Positions 23,099-31,493 of a stretch of 64,000 nucleotides of DNA are shown piece by piece. The translations under genes and the position numbers were made by a program. The notes below the pieces were generated by a model. It saw only the letters and a list, made by a program, of their open reading frames with translations, did no database searches and was not told where the DNA came from. The stretch spans positions 186,001 through 250,000 of the forward strand of contig NZ_VOBQ01000013.1 of assembly GCF_007833165.1 (NCBI RefSeq). Reading direction: 5' to 3'. Each line of letters opens with the position of its first letter. Positions within the stretch are counted from its first letter, which is position 1. The DNA is from Caenimonas sedimenti. Its GTDB lineage: Bacteria; Pseudomonadota; Gammaproteobacteria; Burkholderiales; Burkholderiaceae_C.

Positions 23099-25831
23099 CT
23101 ATGCTTCCCCGGTCGGCAGCTGTCCGTTCCGGCTGAGCTGCAAGGCGGCGATGGCCGCGACCACTTCCGCCGGGTTCAGGGGCTTTGCCAGATGGAGGTC
23201 GTAGCCCGCATCGTGCGCCCGCTGCCGATCCTCGGGTCGCACGAAGGCGGTCATCGCGATGGCTGGAATCGCCCGAAGCGGGTTTTGCTTGTCGCCGCGG
23301 ATCGAGCGAATCAACTGGTAGCCATCCACCTCGGGCATGCCGATGTCGGAGAGCAGAACAGCCGGCTGGAACTGCGCGAGGATGGCCAGAGCGCGGCGTG
23401 CGCCGTCGGCTGTCTGCACGGTGGCGCCGTGATCCTGCAGCACCTGGGCGAGCAACTCGCGAGAGTCGGCTTCATCTTCGACCACCAGCACTTTCAGGCC
23501 CGCGAGGTTGGTGTCATCGGTTTTCGGCGTGGGCTCGCCGGCGACCGGAGAACTCATGCTCTCGAGGATCGGCAGGCGAACCTCGAAGCGGGAGCCCCGG
23601 CCTTCCCCGGCACTGTGCGCGCGGACGGATCCGCCGTGCTGGGAGACGAGATGGCGCACGATGGAAAGACCCAGACCCAGTCCGCCGAATCGGCGCGTCG
23701 TGGAACTGTCGCCCTGCCGGAAGCGTTCAAAGATGGTCTCCAGCACCTCGGCGCGAATGCCGGCGCCCGAATCCTCGACCGAAATGACCGCCCAATCGCC
23801 TTCCTGCCGAACCCGCACATGGACCCTCCCCCCGGGTGGGGTGAACTTGGATGCGTTCGACAGCAGGTTCCACACGACCTGCTGCAGCCGCGACGCATCC
23901 CCGGCCACGAGGCCCGCGCTTTCAAAGTCCTGCGAGAGCTCCACCTCTTTCGCGGCGAGCGCCGGCCGGATCATGTCGATGGCCGCCTGCACAAAAGCGA
24001 CGGGCGAGACAGGCTGCCGGTCGATCACCAGCTTGCCTGCGCGGATCCGGCTGATGTCGAGAAGGTCTTCGATCAGCTGCACCTGAGCCTTCGTGCTTCG
24101 GTCAATGACTTCCACTCCCTTCAGCAGTTCAGGCTGGCTTGCGCCAAGTTTCGCTCGCAGGATGTGGACCCAGCCCGTGATGGCTGACAGCGGCGTCCTC
24201 AACTCATGCGACAGGGTCGCCAAAAACTCCTCCTTCATCGAGTTCGCGCGCTCGGCTTCCATCCGTGCCGAGCGTTCGCTCTCCAGCAATTGGCGCCGCT
24301 CCTCGGCGAGCTTCTGCGACTGCTCGTACAAGCGTGCGTTGTCGATCGCGATGGCCGCCTGACTCGCGATACCGACGGTGAGGCGCTCGCTGCGGCTGTT
24401 GAAGACACCGGGCTCCGGATGGCCGAAGAACAGTCCACCGATGGGTTCTCCCGAGCGGGAAATGACCGGAACGGCCAGATAACTCCTGACGGGCAAGTGA
24501 TTCCGGGGCATTCCGTGATGCGGGGCCCATTGGCCATAGCGCGGATCCAGCAGCACGTCGTCGATGCGCACCGGCGGTTCGCCGCGGAAGGTCGGAGCGA
24601 ACATCGGCGTCGGCCGAGGATGGCCAAATTGTTCGAAGGCTTCACGCGGCGCGCCGGACAGGGTGTACAGCACGTACGCCTCGCCGTCCTCGGCGACGCC
24701 GTTGTAGAAGAAGGCGCCGAACTTCGCGCCTGTCAGCTCCGTCGCCGCGTCCGTCACGCGCTGGAGGACCGTCTGGATGTCGAGCTCGCGCGTCAAGGTG
24801 TCCCCAGTGCGGTTCAGGATTTCCAGCAGCCGAGCCTCCTCGCGATTGGCGGACGCCGCGCGAATCCGCTCCAGCGATTCCCAGCAACGGGCGACGACGG
24901 TCTGCACCAGCTCGATTTCCGCCGGGGTCCATCGGCGGGGCGTGGACTGGTGCACTGCCATGGCCGCGACCAGCCGCCCGCGCTTGTGCAAGGGCACGCA
25001 GACGACCGATCGAATCTGCGTCGACCGGAACGCAGACAAGTCGGTGCCGGCCGTCAAGGGGTCCGTGTCCACATCGAAGTTCACGTACGGCTCGCCGGCG
25101 CGCATGAGCTCAAGCACGCGGCTGCCGAAGTCGGCGAACCGGTACTGGCCAACGATGCTCGCCACGCCATCCACGAAGTCTCCAAGCAGGTCGAACCGGT
25201 CTTCGTCTTCGCGAACGCTCGCATAGGCGCATCGGCTCGCCGCAAGGTGCCTGCCGAGCATCTCGGCTGTCACCCGCATCGCCGCCTGAGGGTCTTCGAG
25301 ATCACGCAGCGACTGCGAGAGGTCGTCCAGGAACCTGAGACGCCGCTCGTTGAGGACGCGGGCAGTTGTCTCCGCAAATGTCACCATGACGCCGCTGGGC
25401 CGGCCGGAATCATCCTTGACCGGGCTGTAGGAAAAGTTGAAGTAGCAATCCTCCGGGTAACCGAAACGCTCGATCGTGAGCTTGAAGTCGTCGAAGCCGA
25501 CCGGCTTTCCGTCGAGGACTCCTGCCCACATGGGACCGATGGTTGGCCAGATTTCGTCCCAGGTTTCCGGCGTGGGCCGCCCCAGGGCGGCGGGATGCTT
25601 GTTGCCGAGGATCGGTCGATAGGCATCGTTGTAGAACTGCGTGAGCCCGTCGCCCCATGCGATGTACATCGGCAGTTGGCATTGCAGCAGCGCGGCAACG
25701 AGAGTCCTGAGACTGGCTGGCCAGGTGTGAGGGGCCCCGACTTGCGTCGTGCTCCAGTCGTGCGCCCGCATCAGGGCGCCAAGCTCGCCGCCGTCCTGCA
25801 GGAAGTAAGGAGCGTCGTTGGTTGGGGTCAA
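23099..25831 (-). CDS. Hybrid histidine kinase (PAS-GAF-GAF-HisKA-HATPase-REC), TTG start
   Basis: 910-residue cytoplasmic hybrid kinase. The N-terminal sensor resembles the module beginning GGELGALMRAHDWS...WPASLRT found on many soluble kinases (PAS-like, to ~155), followed by GAF (~165-325), GAF (~340-500), a coiled coil, HisKA with His542 (LSHELRTPLSAI), HATPase_c (NLLSNASKF, DSGAGI, GGLGLGL) and a receiver with Asp829 (LLSDIGMPEVDGY). No ATG suits the conserved N-terminus. The TTG at 25831 is chosen because AGGAG lies about 9 nt upstream and because the next ATG would cut into the conserved module. It is the first gene of the coupled kinase pair. Confidence 0.92.
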   Translation of the reverse strand: MTPTNDAPYFLQDGGELGALMRAHDWSTTQVGAPHTWPASLRTLVAALLQCQLPMYIAWGDGLTQFYNDAYRPILGNKHPAALGRPTPETWDEIWPTIGPMWAGVLDGKPVGFDDFKLTIERFGYPEDCYFNFSYSPVKDDSGRPSGVMVTFAETTARVLNERRLRFLDDLSQSLRDLEDPQAAMRVTAEMLGRHLAASRCAYASVREDEDRFDLLGDFVDGVASIVGQYRFADFGSRVLELMRAGEPYVNFDVDTDPLTAGTDLSAFRSTQIRSVVCVPLHKRGRLVAAMAVHQSTPRRWTPAEIELVQTVVARCWESLERIRAASANREEARLLEILNRTGDTLTRELDIQTVLQRVTDAATELTGAKFGAFFYNGVAEDGEAYVLYTLSGAPREAFEQFGHPRPTPMFAPTFRGEPPVRIDDVLLDPRYGQWAPHHGMPRNHLPVRSYLAVPVISRSGEPIGGLFFGHPEPGVFNSRSERLTVGIASQAAIAIDNARLYEQSQKLAEERRQLLESERSARMEAERANSMKEEFLATLSHELRTPLSAITGWVHILRAKLGASQPELLKGVEVIDRSTKAQVQLIEDLLDISRIRAGKLVIDRQPVSPVAFVQAAIDMIRPALAAKEVELSQDFESAGLVAGDASRLQQVVWNLLSNASKFTPPGGRVHVRVRQEGDWAVISVEDSGAGIRAEVLETIFERFRQGDSSTTRRFGGLGLGLSIVRHLVSQHGGSVRAHSAGEGRGSRFEVRLPILESMSSPVAGEPTPKTDDTNLAGLKVLVVEDEADSRELLAQVLQDHGATVQTADGARRALAILAQFQPAVLLSDIGMPEVDGYQLIRSIRGDKQNPLRAIPAIAMTAFVRPEDRQRAHDAGYDLHLAKPLNPAEVVAAIAALQLSRNGQLPTGEA

Positions 25832-25963
25832 GGCAAACTGCTCCTGCGATGGCGGCAGTCTAGCGGGGTCGAGCCGCCTCGTGGGGACGCAGGATTACCA
25901 TTCAGTATGGATGAGCTGACGGCCGATGCCGCGGCTCGAAGGAGCCGGTGCGGGTTGCGCGCG

Positions 25964-26437
25964 CTACGGAGAGCGAGAAGGTTCCTGGAATTCTGAAGTA
26001 GCGACCAATGTCATCACGCCGCGCAAGCGGATCGGCACTTTCAACGGCCCTTTGATGACGTGCACCATGTCGTGCAGGACGACGACGCGTCCATCGGCGC
26101 ACGTCGCGCGATACTGGAAGTCATGATCGCGTCCCTTGGCGGTGGCGAGCGCGCAGAATGCAACTGCGTTCGTCTGATCGTCAGGATGCACCACCGAATG
26201 CGCCCAGAATCCGAGTTCCAACCAGCGCGACACGGGATATCCCAGCACATCCTCCGCGCATTTGCTGACATAGGTGAACTGGAACGTGTCCGGATCGCCT
26301 TCCCAGACGATGACCGGCGGATCGAACAGCGCCAACGCGCGCTGCTCAACGTCAGCGATGCTGCCGGCGGATGAACCGAAGACATCCGCAAGGGTGCGCT
26401 GCAATCGCGCGTCAACCTCCGCAATGTCGGTTTTCAT
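25964..26437 (-). CDS. Stand-alone PAS-domain protein
   Basis: 157-residue soluble protein, essentially a single PAS domain (about 40-150: VIVWEGDPDTFQFTYVSKCA, EDVLGYPVSRWLE, HPDDQTNAVAFC, FQYRATCADGRVVVLHDMVH) with a short N-terminal helix. There is no kinase, cyclase or DNA-binding output. The start is the ATG at 26437; an earlier in-frame start at 26452 adds five residues. It lies upstream of and on the same strand as the two hybrid kinases, 132 bp from the TTG start. It may deliver a signal to one of them (inference). Confidence 0.75.
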   Translation of the reverse strand: MKTDIAEVDARLQRTLADVFGSSAGSIADVEQRALALFDPPVIVWEGDPDTFQFTYVSKCAEDVLGYPVSRWLELGFWAHSVVHPDDQTNAVAFCALATAKGRDHDFQYRATCADGRVVVLHDMVHVIKGPLKVPIRLRGVMTLVATSEFQEPSRSP

Positions 26438-26575
26438 TCCGGGAGCGTACAACGTTTCGACCAGCTTGTGGGGCTGCCAAGCCCTCTACGAGCGCGACCC
26501 AAATGGCGCGAGATCCGCTCTGGTGCGGGATAGTCCCTAATACCGAAGGCGACAACTGCTGCCATTCTGCATCCG

Positions 26576-28123
26576 TTGCGTCGCAAGAAGCCACATGCCT
26601 TCGCCCGGAACTGGGGCCACGAGCATTTCGCAGTCTTTGAACCGGAGCGCGAAGCTTCGTCCAAGCGAACTCTGCGCCAAATTGGGGGCAGGGTAGGCGT
26701 ACTTGTGTTGGCCGCCGCCCTGCACGGAAACGTGACAGCGGACACGATCCCGACAGTGCGCGCTGAAGGCCATGCGTGGTCCTCGGCACGAGCGGGCCAC
26801 CGCGTACCGCTAGCCGATTGGCCCGTCTACGGCCAGTTTCCAACCTTCCTGCCCCCGATGATCAAACGACATTTGGATCTGAAGATCGTCGTCGAGGACA
26901 CTGCAACCTCGAATGCGCATGTGGCGGCATGGCCGCGCTCGCGCCACGACGAGGTGAAACTGAGGCAGGCCAACCTCTCCGGCGTGGTGATCGGCATGGG
27001 CCTGATGACCCTGGTGATCTGCCTGATCTCCGCATTCACCCAGCGCACCCGCTCCTCCGGACTGGGTGTCGCGTATGCCGCCATCGCCGTTCTGACCGTC
27101 ATCGCCTTTGATGACTATGGCGCAAGCTGGCTCTATCCCGACTGGCCTCGGCTGAACGACGACTCGAAGGTTGTTTTCCCCGTGCTGCTGACCGCAATTC
27201 TGTTCTGGTGGATGTTGCGTCAGTTCGACCGGCTGCCGCCTGGGCGTTGGCGCGACCGCAGCGTGTCGACGGTGATTGCGCTGGCTCTGCTCGTCATCGC
27301 TTTTGGCGTCCAGGAGACGCTGCTCCCCTGGCGCTGGCCCCTGCTGGCCGGCTTCGTGTGCGTCTGCGTCGCCGCCATGGTAGCGATGTGGATCGTCAGC
27401 TGGCTTCGCGGAGGGCGCTATCTGGCCTGGCTTGCCAGTGCGCTGGCGCTATTCGCCGCATCCTTGGTGGTCGCGTTTGCCGACGGGGTTGTCTGGAACG
27501 GGCTGGAGATGAAGTCCGCGGGGGCGGGATGCGCGCTGTTCGGCAGCGTCCTCGTCCTGCGCCACGCCCAGTTCCAGCGGCTTCGCTATGGCCGTGACGC
27601 GCTCGGCGTCGAGGCGCGGCGGGGCACGCGCGATCGCCTCACAGCTCTGCTCTCCTACCGCGGTCTGCATCAAGAGTGTCAACGAATGCAGTTGCGTCTG
27701 GGCGCCGGCGATCATCAGACACTTTGTGCGCTGCTGCTGGTCTTATGCAACGCGGACCGAACCGGCGAGAGCCTGGGCTTCGAGCTCACGGACGAGGTTC
27801 TGCTGCAGCTTGCATCGGCCATGCAGGCGGCGCTTGGTGAGGACTGGTCCATCGCCCGGCTGAGCAAAGGGCACTTCGCGGCGCTTGCTGTCGTCAGTCA
27901 GGCCGAGCGCGAAGGCGTGGCCGTGGCCGCGAGCCGACTGCTGGCCGCGTGTGCCCGGGTCACAAGCCCGCTGGACGTTGTAGGCGATCTGGACTTGCGA
28001 ATCGCGTACCAATGCGGGCTCGGTTTGGGCACGGACCTCTCGCACGTTCTGAGCGAGATGGATGATTGTGGCCGCGCGCTGCAAGGCGGCAAGCGGATCA
28101 TCGAAGTCGTGCCGTCCCATTGA
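26576..28123 (+). CDS. 7TM (7TMR-DISM-like) membrane protein with degenerate GGDEF domain
   Basis: Up to 515 residues. There is a signal-like segment (VGVLVLAAALHGNVTADT), a periplasmic stretch ending LKIVVEDTATSNAHVAAWPR, about seven hydrophobic helices (from LSGVVIGMGLMTLVICLISA to ~340), then a GGDEF-fold domain (RDRLTALLSYRGLHQE to the end). The active-site GGDEF position reads SKGHF (430-434 in ARLSKGHFAALAV), so c-di-GMP synthesis is not expected; such domains can bind nucleotide or act structurally. The start is uncertain: the listed TTG keeps the signal segment, while ATG 26858 would lose it. It is divergent from the PAS protein. Confidence 0.75.
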   Translation: MRRKKPHAFARNWGHEHFAVFEPEREASSKRTLRQIGGRVGVLVLAAALHGNVTADTIPTVRAEGHAWSSARAGHRVPLADWPVYGQFPTFLPPMIKRHLDLKIVVEDTATSNAHVAAWPRSRHDEVKLRQANLSGVVIGMGLMTLVICLISAFTQRTRSSGLGVAYAAIAVLTVIAFDDYGASWLYPDWPRLNDDSKVVFPVLLTAILFWWMLRQFDRLPPGRWRDRSVSTVIALALLVIAFGVQETLLPWRWPLLAGFVCVCVAAMVAMWIVSWLRGGRYLAWLASALALFAASLVVAFADGVVWNGLEMKSAGAGCALFGSVLVLRHAQFQRLRYGRDALGVEARRGTRDRLTALLSYRGLHQECQRMQLRLGAGDHQTLCALLLVLCNADRTGESLGFELTDEVLLQLASAMQAALGEDWSIARLSKGHFAALAVVSQAEREGVAVAASRLLAACARVTSPLDVVGDLDLRIAYQCGLGLGTDLSHVLSEMDDCGRALQGGKRIIEVVPSH

Positions 28124-28377
28124 TCACCAGCGTGAACGGAAGGACAGCGAGGGCGAGAATTCCGTGCATGGCATCTGAGGGCGCCGGTCGGTCAAACCTC
28201 TTGTTTCCACAGAGTCGATTCGAACAGGGAATTGGTCGGCTCTGCCGAGATCCGATATGCTGGCGCTCGGCTTGAGGGAACTCGACCCCTGAGAACGTCA
28301 AAAACTCCTGAACAGGTTTTGCGGCCCCAGAGGGACCCTTCCAAGAAAAATCAACAACTTGCGCAAGCGCAGCGAAG

Positions 28378-29679
28378 CTACGAACCAACGGGTCGTGCCG
28401 TAGGCCGTTCCAGCTTCCTGTGCAATACAGTCAATGCGTGACGCTTCTCTGCCAAGTATTCGTGCGCGTCATAGTGCGTCGCCTGGACTCCGCTGATTCC
28501 GTGCGACTGAAGCTGGCCTCGGATATGCAAGGGGATGCCTGCCGCAGCCAGCAAGGTCTCCACACCAGAGCGAACTCTCTTGAGCTGGAATCCATCGATC
28601 CCCGCGCTCTTGCCAATCTCTCCTGCCCATGCTGAGAGGCTGGTCGGATGCATTGGCGTAATACCACCGTCCGTGCTGAAGATGAAGCCCTCAGTGGACA
28701 GCATCTTGAGCTCCTTCCGGATTGCCCCCGTCAGCGGAATTAAATGTTCACGGGCTTCGTCGCGATTCCCCTTGCCATCCCACAGGCGAAGCCGATCGTC
28801 GCTGAGGTCTCGCTCGGCGGTGGCCCGCATTAGCTGTGCGGCTCTTTGTGCACCCGTCAGCAGGTGCACGCGAAGCGCAGCACCGGCCGTGCTCGGATCC
28901 GTCTTCAGCGCGGCCCAGTACCTGAGGATTTCAGTTTCTGACAGCGGGCGCTTGTCCGGCCTGGTCTTGATCGGTGCGGTGCTGGCGACAGGGTTGTCGG
29001 TGATGCCGAAGGCCACAAAAGACGCAGGCAGCGTAGAGTCGGAGTCGGCGCGGCTTGCCCGCGTATAGGCAGCCCGCAAATAGGCTCTGAACTTGCGCGC
29101 CGTGGTCTTCTTCCCGGCTTCCACAAGCCTGCGCTGGACGGCGACGATGCTGGCCTTGCTCACCTCGGAGGCCACTGTCTCAGCCAGGTCAGGGAAGGGG
29201 TCGAGCAGATGGTTGTCGAAAATGCCCTCCGCATCCCGCCATGACGACTTACCCTCGCTCTTCAAGTAACTGCAGTAGGTCGAACAGAGCTTTCTCAGCG
29301 TCTGCTCCCGCATTCCTTCGGCCACTTCCATCCGCTTGGCTTCGGCTGCCCGTCGTTCCGCCTCTTGCCTCTCCAGCTCGCGAGGATCCTTTCCCGTGTC
29401 GACCAGCACTCGCAGCCTGTTGGCCTCGGTGCGCGCATCCTCGATGGACCAGGACCGCACATCGCCAATGGTTCGCCGAATGGTGTCTCGGCCAAGTTTG
29501 GCTTCAAATACGAAGGACTTGGCGCCAGCGCCGGTCACCCGAACGCGCAGACCTGGGGCCTTCCGGTCTCGAAGGAACGCCTGGGATTTGTCGGCAGGGC
29601 AATGCAGGCGCGCAATCAGGCCGGCCGTGAGCTCGTGGCTGCTTGCGAGATCGATGGGTGTATCGTGTCGTGGGCGCAT
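28378..29679 (-). CDS. Tyrosine-type site-specific integrase of the island
   Basis: 433-residue recombinase. The N-terminal arm-binding domain (LIARLHCPADKSQAFLRDRK... LGRDTIRRTIGDVRSWS) is of the DUF4102/P4-integrase type; a SAM-like core-binding domain follows; the catalytic domain has LLTGAQRAAQLMRA (Arg I), FQLKRVRSGVETLL (a KR box in which the usual His is Gln), LQSHGISG and the nucleophile Tyr in THYDAHEY. The start chosen is the ATG at 29679; an in-frame start at 29727 is possible. It lies about 180 bp from a tRNA-Lys 3' fragment, the expected attachment site. A fragment of a near-identical integrase is at 5512-5602. Confidence 0.93.
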   Translation of the reverse strand: MRPRHDTPIDLASSHELTAGLIARLHCPADKSQAFLRDRKAPGLRVRVTGAGAKSFVFEAKLGRDTIRRTIGDVRSWSIEDARTEANRLRVLVDTGKDPRELERQEAERRAAEAKRMEVAEGMREQTLRKLCSTYCSYLKSEGKSSWRDAEGIFDNHLLDPFPDLAETVASEVSKASIVAVQRRLVEAGKKTTARKFRAYLRAAYTRASRADSDSTLPASFVAFGITDNPVASTAPIKTRPDKRPLSETEILRYWAALKTDPSTAGAALRVHLLTGAQRAAQLMRATAERDLSDDRLRLWDGKGNRDEAREHLIPLTGAIRKELKMLSTEGFIFSTDGGITPMHPTSLSAWAGEIGKSAGIDGFQLKRVRSGVETLLAAAGIPLHIRGQLQSHGISGVQATHYDAHEYLAEKRHALTVLHRKLERPTARPVGS

Positions 29680-29855
29680 ATCCGTTGGTCCAGAAAGTCC
29701 GGTTCCATGTAGCCACCATGTAGCCACTTTTCAGATATTTTGCCCCATCTCGATCAACCCGAAAAGCGATCAAAGCCATCCTAAGTCATTGATTCATAAG
29801 GGGTTTGTCCAACCGAATCGAATCTGGCAGAATTCAGATCAACGTAGGAAGATCA

Positions 29856-29903
29856 GGACTTTTAATCCGTTGGTCGCAGGTTCGAATCCTGCACGTCCTA
29901 CCA
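29856..29903 (+). tRNA. 3' fragment of tRNA-Lys(TTT): island attachment site
   Basis: The anticodon loop CTTTTAA (anticodon TTT, 29861-29863), variable loop, T-arm (GCAGG-TTCGAAT-CCTGC), acceptor 3' strand, discriminator A and encoded CCA (29901-29903) of a tRNA-Lys are all present. The 5' half is not: upstream bases contain no D-arm (no GCTCAGTTGGTAGAGC-like sequence), the 5' acceptor strand is missing and the anticodon stem pairs at only three of five positions. This is what an integrase that targets a tRNA 3' end leaves at the distal end of an island. An intact tRNA-Lys should lie at the other end, probably left of the window. Confidence 0.85.
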
Positions 29904-29915
29904 ACAAAATCCGAA

Positions 29916-29946
29916 GGGATCGATCAGAAATGATCGGTCCCTTTTT
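29916..29946 (+). terminator. Rho-independent terminator downstream of the tRNA-Lys fragment
   Basis: GGGATCGATC (29916-29925) and GATCGGTCCC (29932-29941) form a full 10-bp stem with one G-T wobble and a 6-nt loop, followed by TTTTT. It lies 12 bp after the CCA, so it is probably the native terminator of the disrupted tRNA gene, now orphaned. It marks the first core-chromosome bases right of the island. Confidence 0.85.
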
Positions 29947-30105
29947 CGTTGCCTTCGATATTTGCATGCGAGCCGTACGCCCCCCGCTGCCCACCCCTTC
30001 GCCGCTGGGTAAAGCCTGCGGCGCCCGTGAGCTAGTGCCGCTTTGGCGCATGGCGTGGAGCGGCGTGGCGGTGAGGGACGTCCCGTCCGCCCATAGACTT
30101 GCCGC

Positions 30106-30345
30106 ATGGAGCTTCCAAGCCCATCGATGGACGAGCTGATCGCCACCGCGCGACGTGCAGCCGCCATGGCGGAGGAAAAGTACGCCGCTTTCCTGGCGGC
30201 GTGCGGCAATGACGGCGACCTCGCCCAGGTGGATGGAGCGCGGGTGGATATGGAGGCACATTGCGATCTGTGCGAAGCCGTGACCAGCCGACTGATGGAG
30301 GCGCTGCAACGCCTCGTGGTTCCGCTTGGGCGCTCGCCACAGTAG
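30106..30345 (+). CDS. Small hypothetical protein (79 aa)
   Basis: A short acidic helical protein (MELPSPSMDELIATARRAAA...; three Cys, two in HCDLCEA) without signal peptide or membrane segment. It sits just inside the core chromosome, 37 bp before the GAF-domain gene. Codon use is normal. Function not recognised. Confidence 0.6.
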   Translation: MELPSPSMDELIATARRAAAMAEEKYAAFLAACGNDGDLAQVDGARVDMEAHCDLCEAVTSRLMEALQRLVVPLGRSPQ

Positions 30346-30382
30346 CGCCCCGCACCCGCTGGGGCATGCACAATCCGTCCCC

Positions 30383-30955
30383 ATGCTCCAAGACTACGAC
30401 CCCGACGATCTGCAAGTCCGCGTGGCCGAACTGATGGTGGCGACGGCCGATGAATCGGATGCCCACCTCGACGGTTGCATCCACGACGTCCTCAAGCTGC
30501 TGCGCGCCAAGATGAAGATGGACGTCGTCTTCGTCTCCGAATTCACGGGCGGCCAGCGGGTGTTCCGGCAGGTCGAGCAAGGTCCCGAGGCGTTGCTCGC
30601 CGAGGGTGCCGGAGACCCCATCGAGGAGAGCTGGTGCCAGCGCGTCGTCGATGGCCGCCTGCCTGAATTCATCGCGGATGCCAAGCCGCTCCAAGCCGCT
30701 GGCGTGGCGCCCGCCACGCCGTTTTCCATCGGCACGCACATCAGCACGCCGGTGAAGCTGCCGAACGGTGAGCTCTACGGCACCTTGTGCTGTTTCAGCT
30801 TCGCGCCCGAGGGTGATGCAAGCGAAGCCGATCTGCGCAAGCTGCGCTACACGGCGGAACTGACCGGCCAGCGGCTGCAGGCTTCACGGCAACGCGCCCT
30901 GGATGCACTTTCGCTCCAGCCGTTGGCCGAAGGCAGACTCAAGCGTCCGAGCTGA
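30383..30955 (+). CDS. GAF-domain protein
   Basis: 190-residue soluble protein consisting of an N-terminal helix and one GAF domain (about 25-170; MDVVFVSEFTGGQRVFRQVE, GDPIEESWCQRVVDGRLPEF, STPVKLPNGELYGTLCCFS). GAF domains bind small ligands or chromophores; no output domain is attached. The start is the ATG at 30383, as the longer frame runs back into the preceding small gene. Its last 17 bp overlap the convergent gene on the other strand. Confidence 0.8.
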   Translation: MLQDYDPDDLQVRVAELMVATADESDAHLDGCIHDVLKLLRAKMKMDVVFVSEFTGGQRVFRQVEQGPEALLAEGAGDPIEESWCQRVVDGRLPEFIADAKPLQAAGVAPATPFSIGTHISTPVKLPNGELYGTLCCFSFAPEGDASEADLRKLRYTAELTGQRLQASRQRALDALSLQPLAEGRLKRPS

Positions 30956-31457
30956 TCACCGTGGGCGAGGGCGCCGGCAACAGCAGGTCGGCCTGCTTGC
31001 ACACCAGCACGCAGTCGCGGATGTGCTCCTCACCCAGGTAGCGGATCGCCGTGTAGCCGATCAGTGCGGCAAGCGCCTGGCCGGCCAGCGGCACGTACTT
31101 GGCCGCCTGCTTGGCGGTCATCCGCGCGCCCACGGCCGCCGCGACGCGGATCACGAGTTCACGGGTGATGAACTTTCCGATCACCATCGACCCCACCACG
31201 CTCACCGCCTTCTGCACCTGCTCGCGCTTGTGCTTCGGCAGCCGCTCCACCTGTTCCGCGGTCAAGCCGAATTCCGCGCTGATGGCCGGCAGCAGTTTCG
31301 ACAGCAGCGCGGCATCCACCAGCCAGTCGAGCCCCGGGACGGGCACCGCACTCGCGGCGGCGCCCATCATCGCGCGCTTGTTCAGCAACTTGCGGGCGCG
31401 GCGCACGGCCTCCTGCATCTGCGGGTTGCCGGCGGCGAGTTGGAGGGCGGTGGGCAT
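30939..31457 (-). CDS. Uncharacterised helical, partly hydrophobic protein (DUF697-like pattern)
   Basis: 172-residue protein with a conserved-looking ASAVPVPGLDWLVDAALLSKLLP segment and a hydrophobic stretch near KYVPLAGQALAALIGYTAIRYL. The 'PxPGxD...ALL' pattern recalls DUF697/EcsC-like helical membrane-associated proteins, but I cannot assign a family firmly. It converges with the GAF gene with a 17-bp overlap and lies 36 bp after the ABC-F gene on the same strand, so it could be co-transcribed with it. Confidence 0.6.
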   Translation of the reverse strand: MPTALQLAAGNPQMQEAVRRARKLLNKRAMMGAAASAVPVPGLDWLVDAALLSKLLPAISAEFGLTAEQVERLPKHKREQVQKAVSVVGSMVIGKFITRELVIRVAAAVGARMTAKQAAKYVPLAGQALAALIGYTAIRYLGEEHIRDCVLVCKQADLLLPAPSPTVISSDA

Positions 31458-31493
31458 GATGCGAAGCTCAGGGCGCAGTCATCATAGACAAAG

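Noticed and set aside
29820..29903. A complete tRNA-Lys gene
   Set aside because: No D-arm or matching 5' acceptor strand is present upstream and the anticodon stem pairs only partly, so only the 3' part is tRNA sequence.
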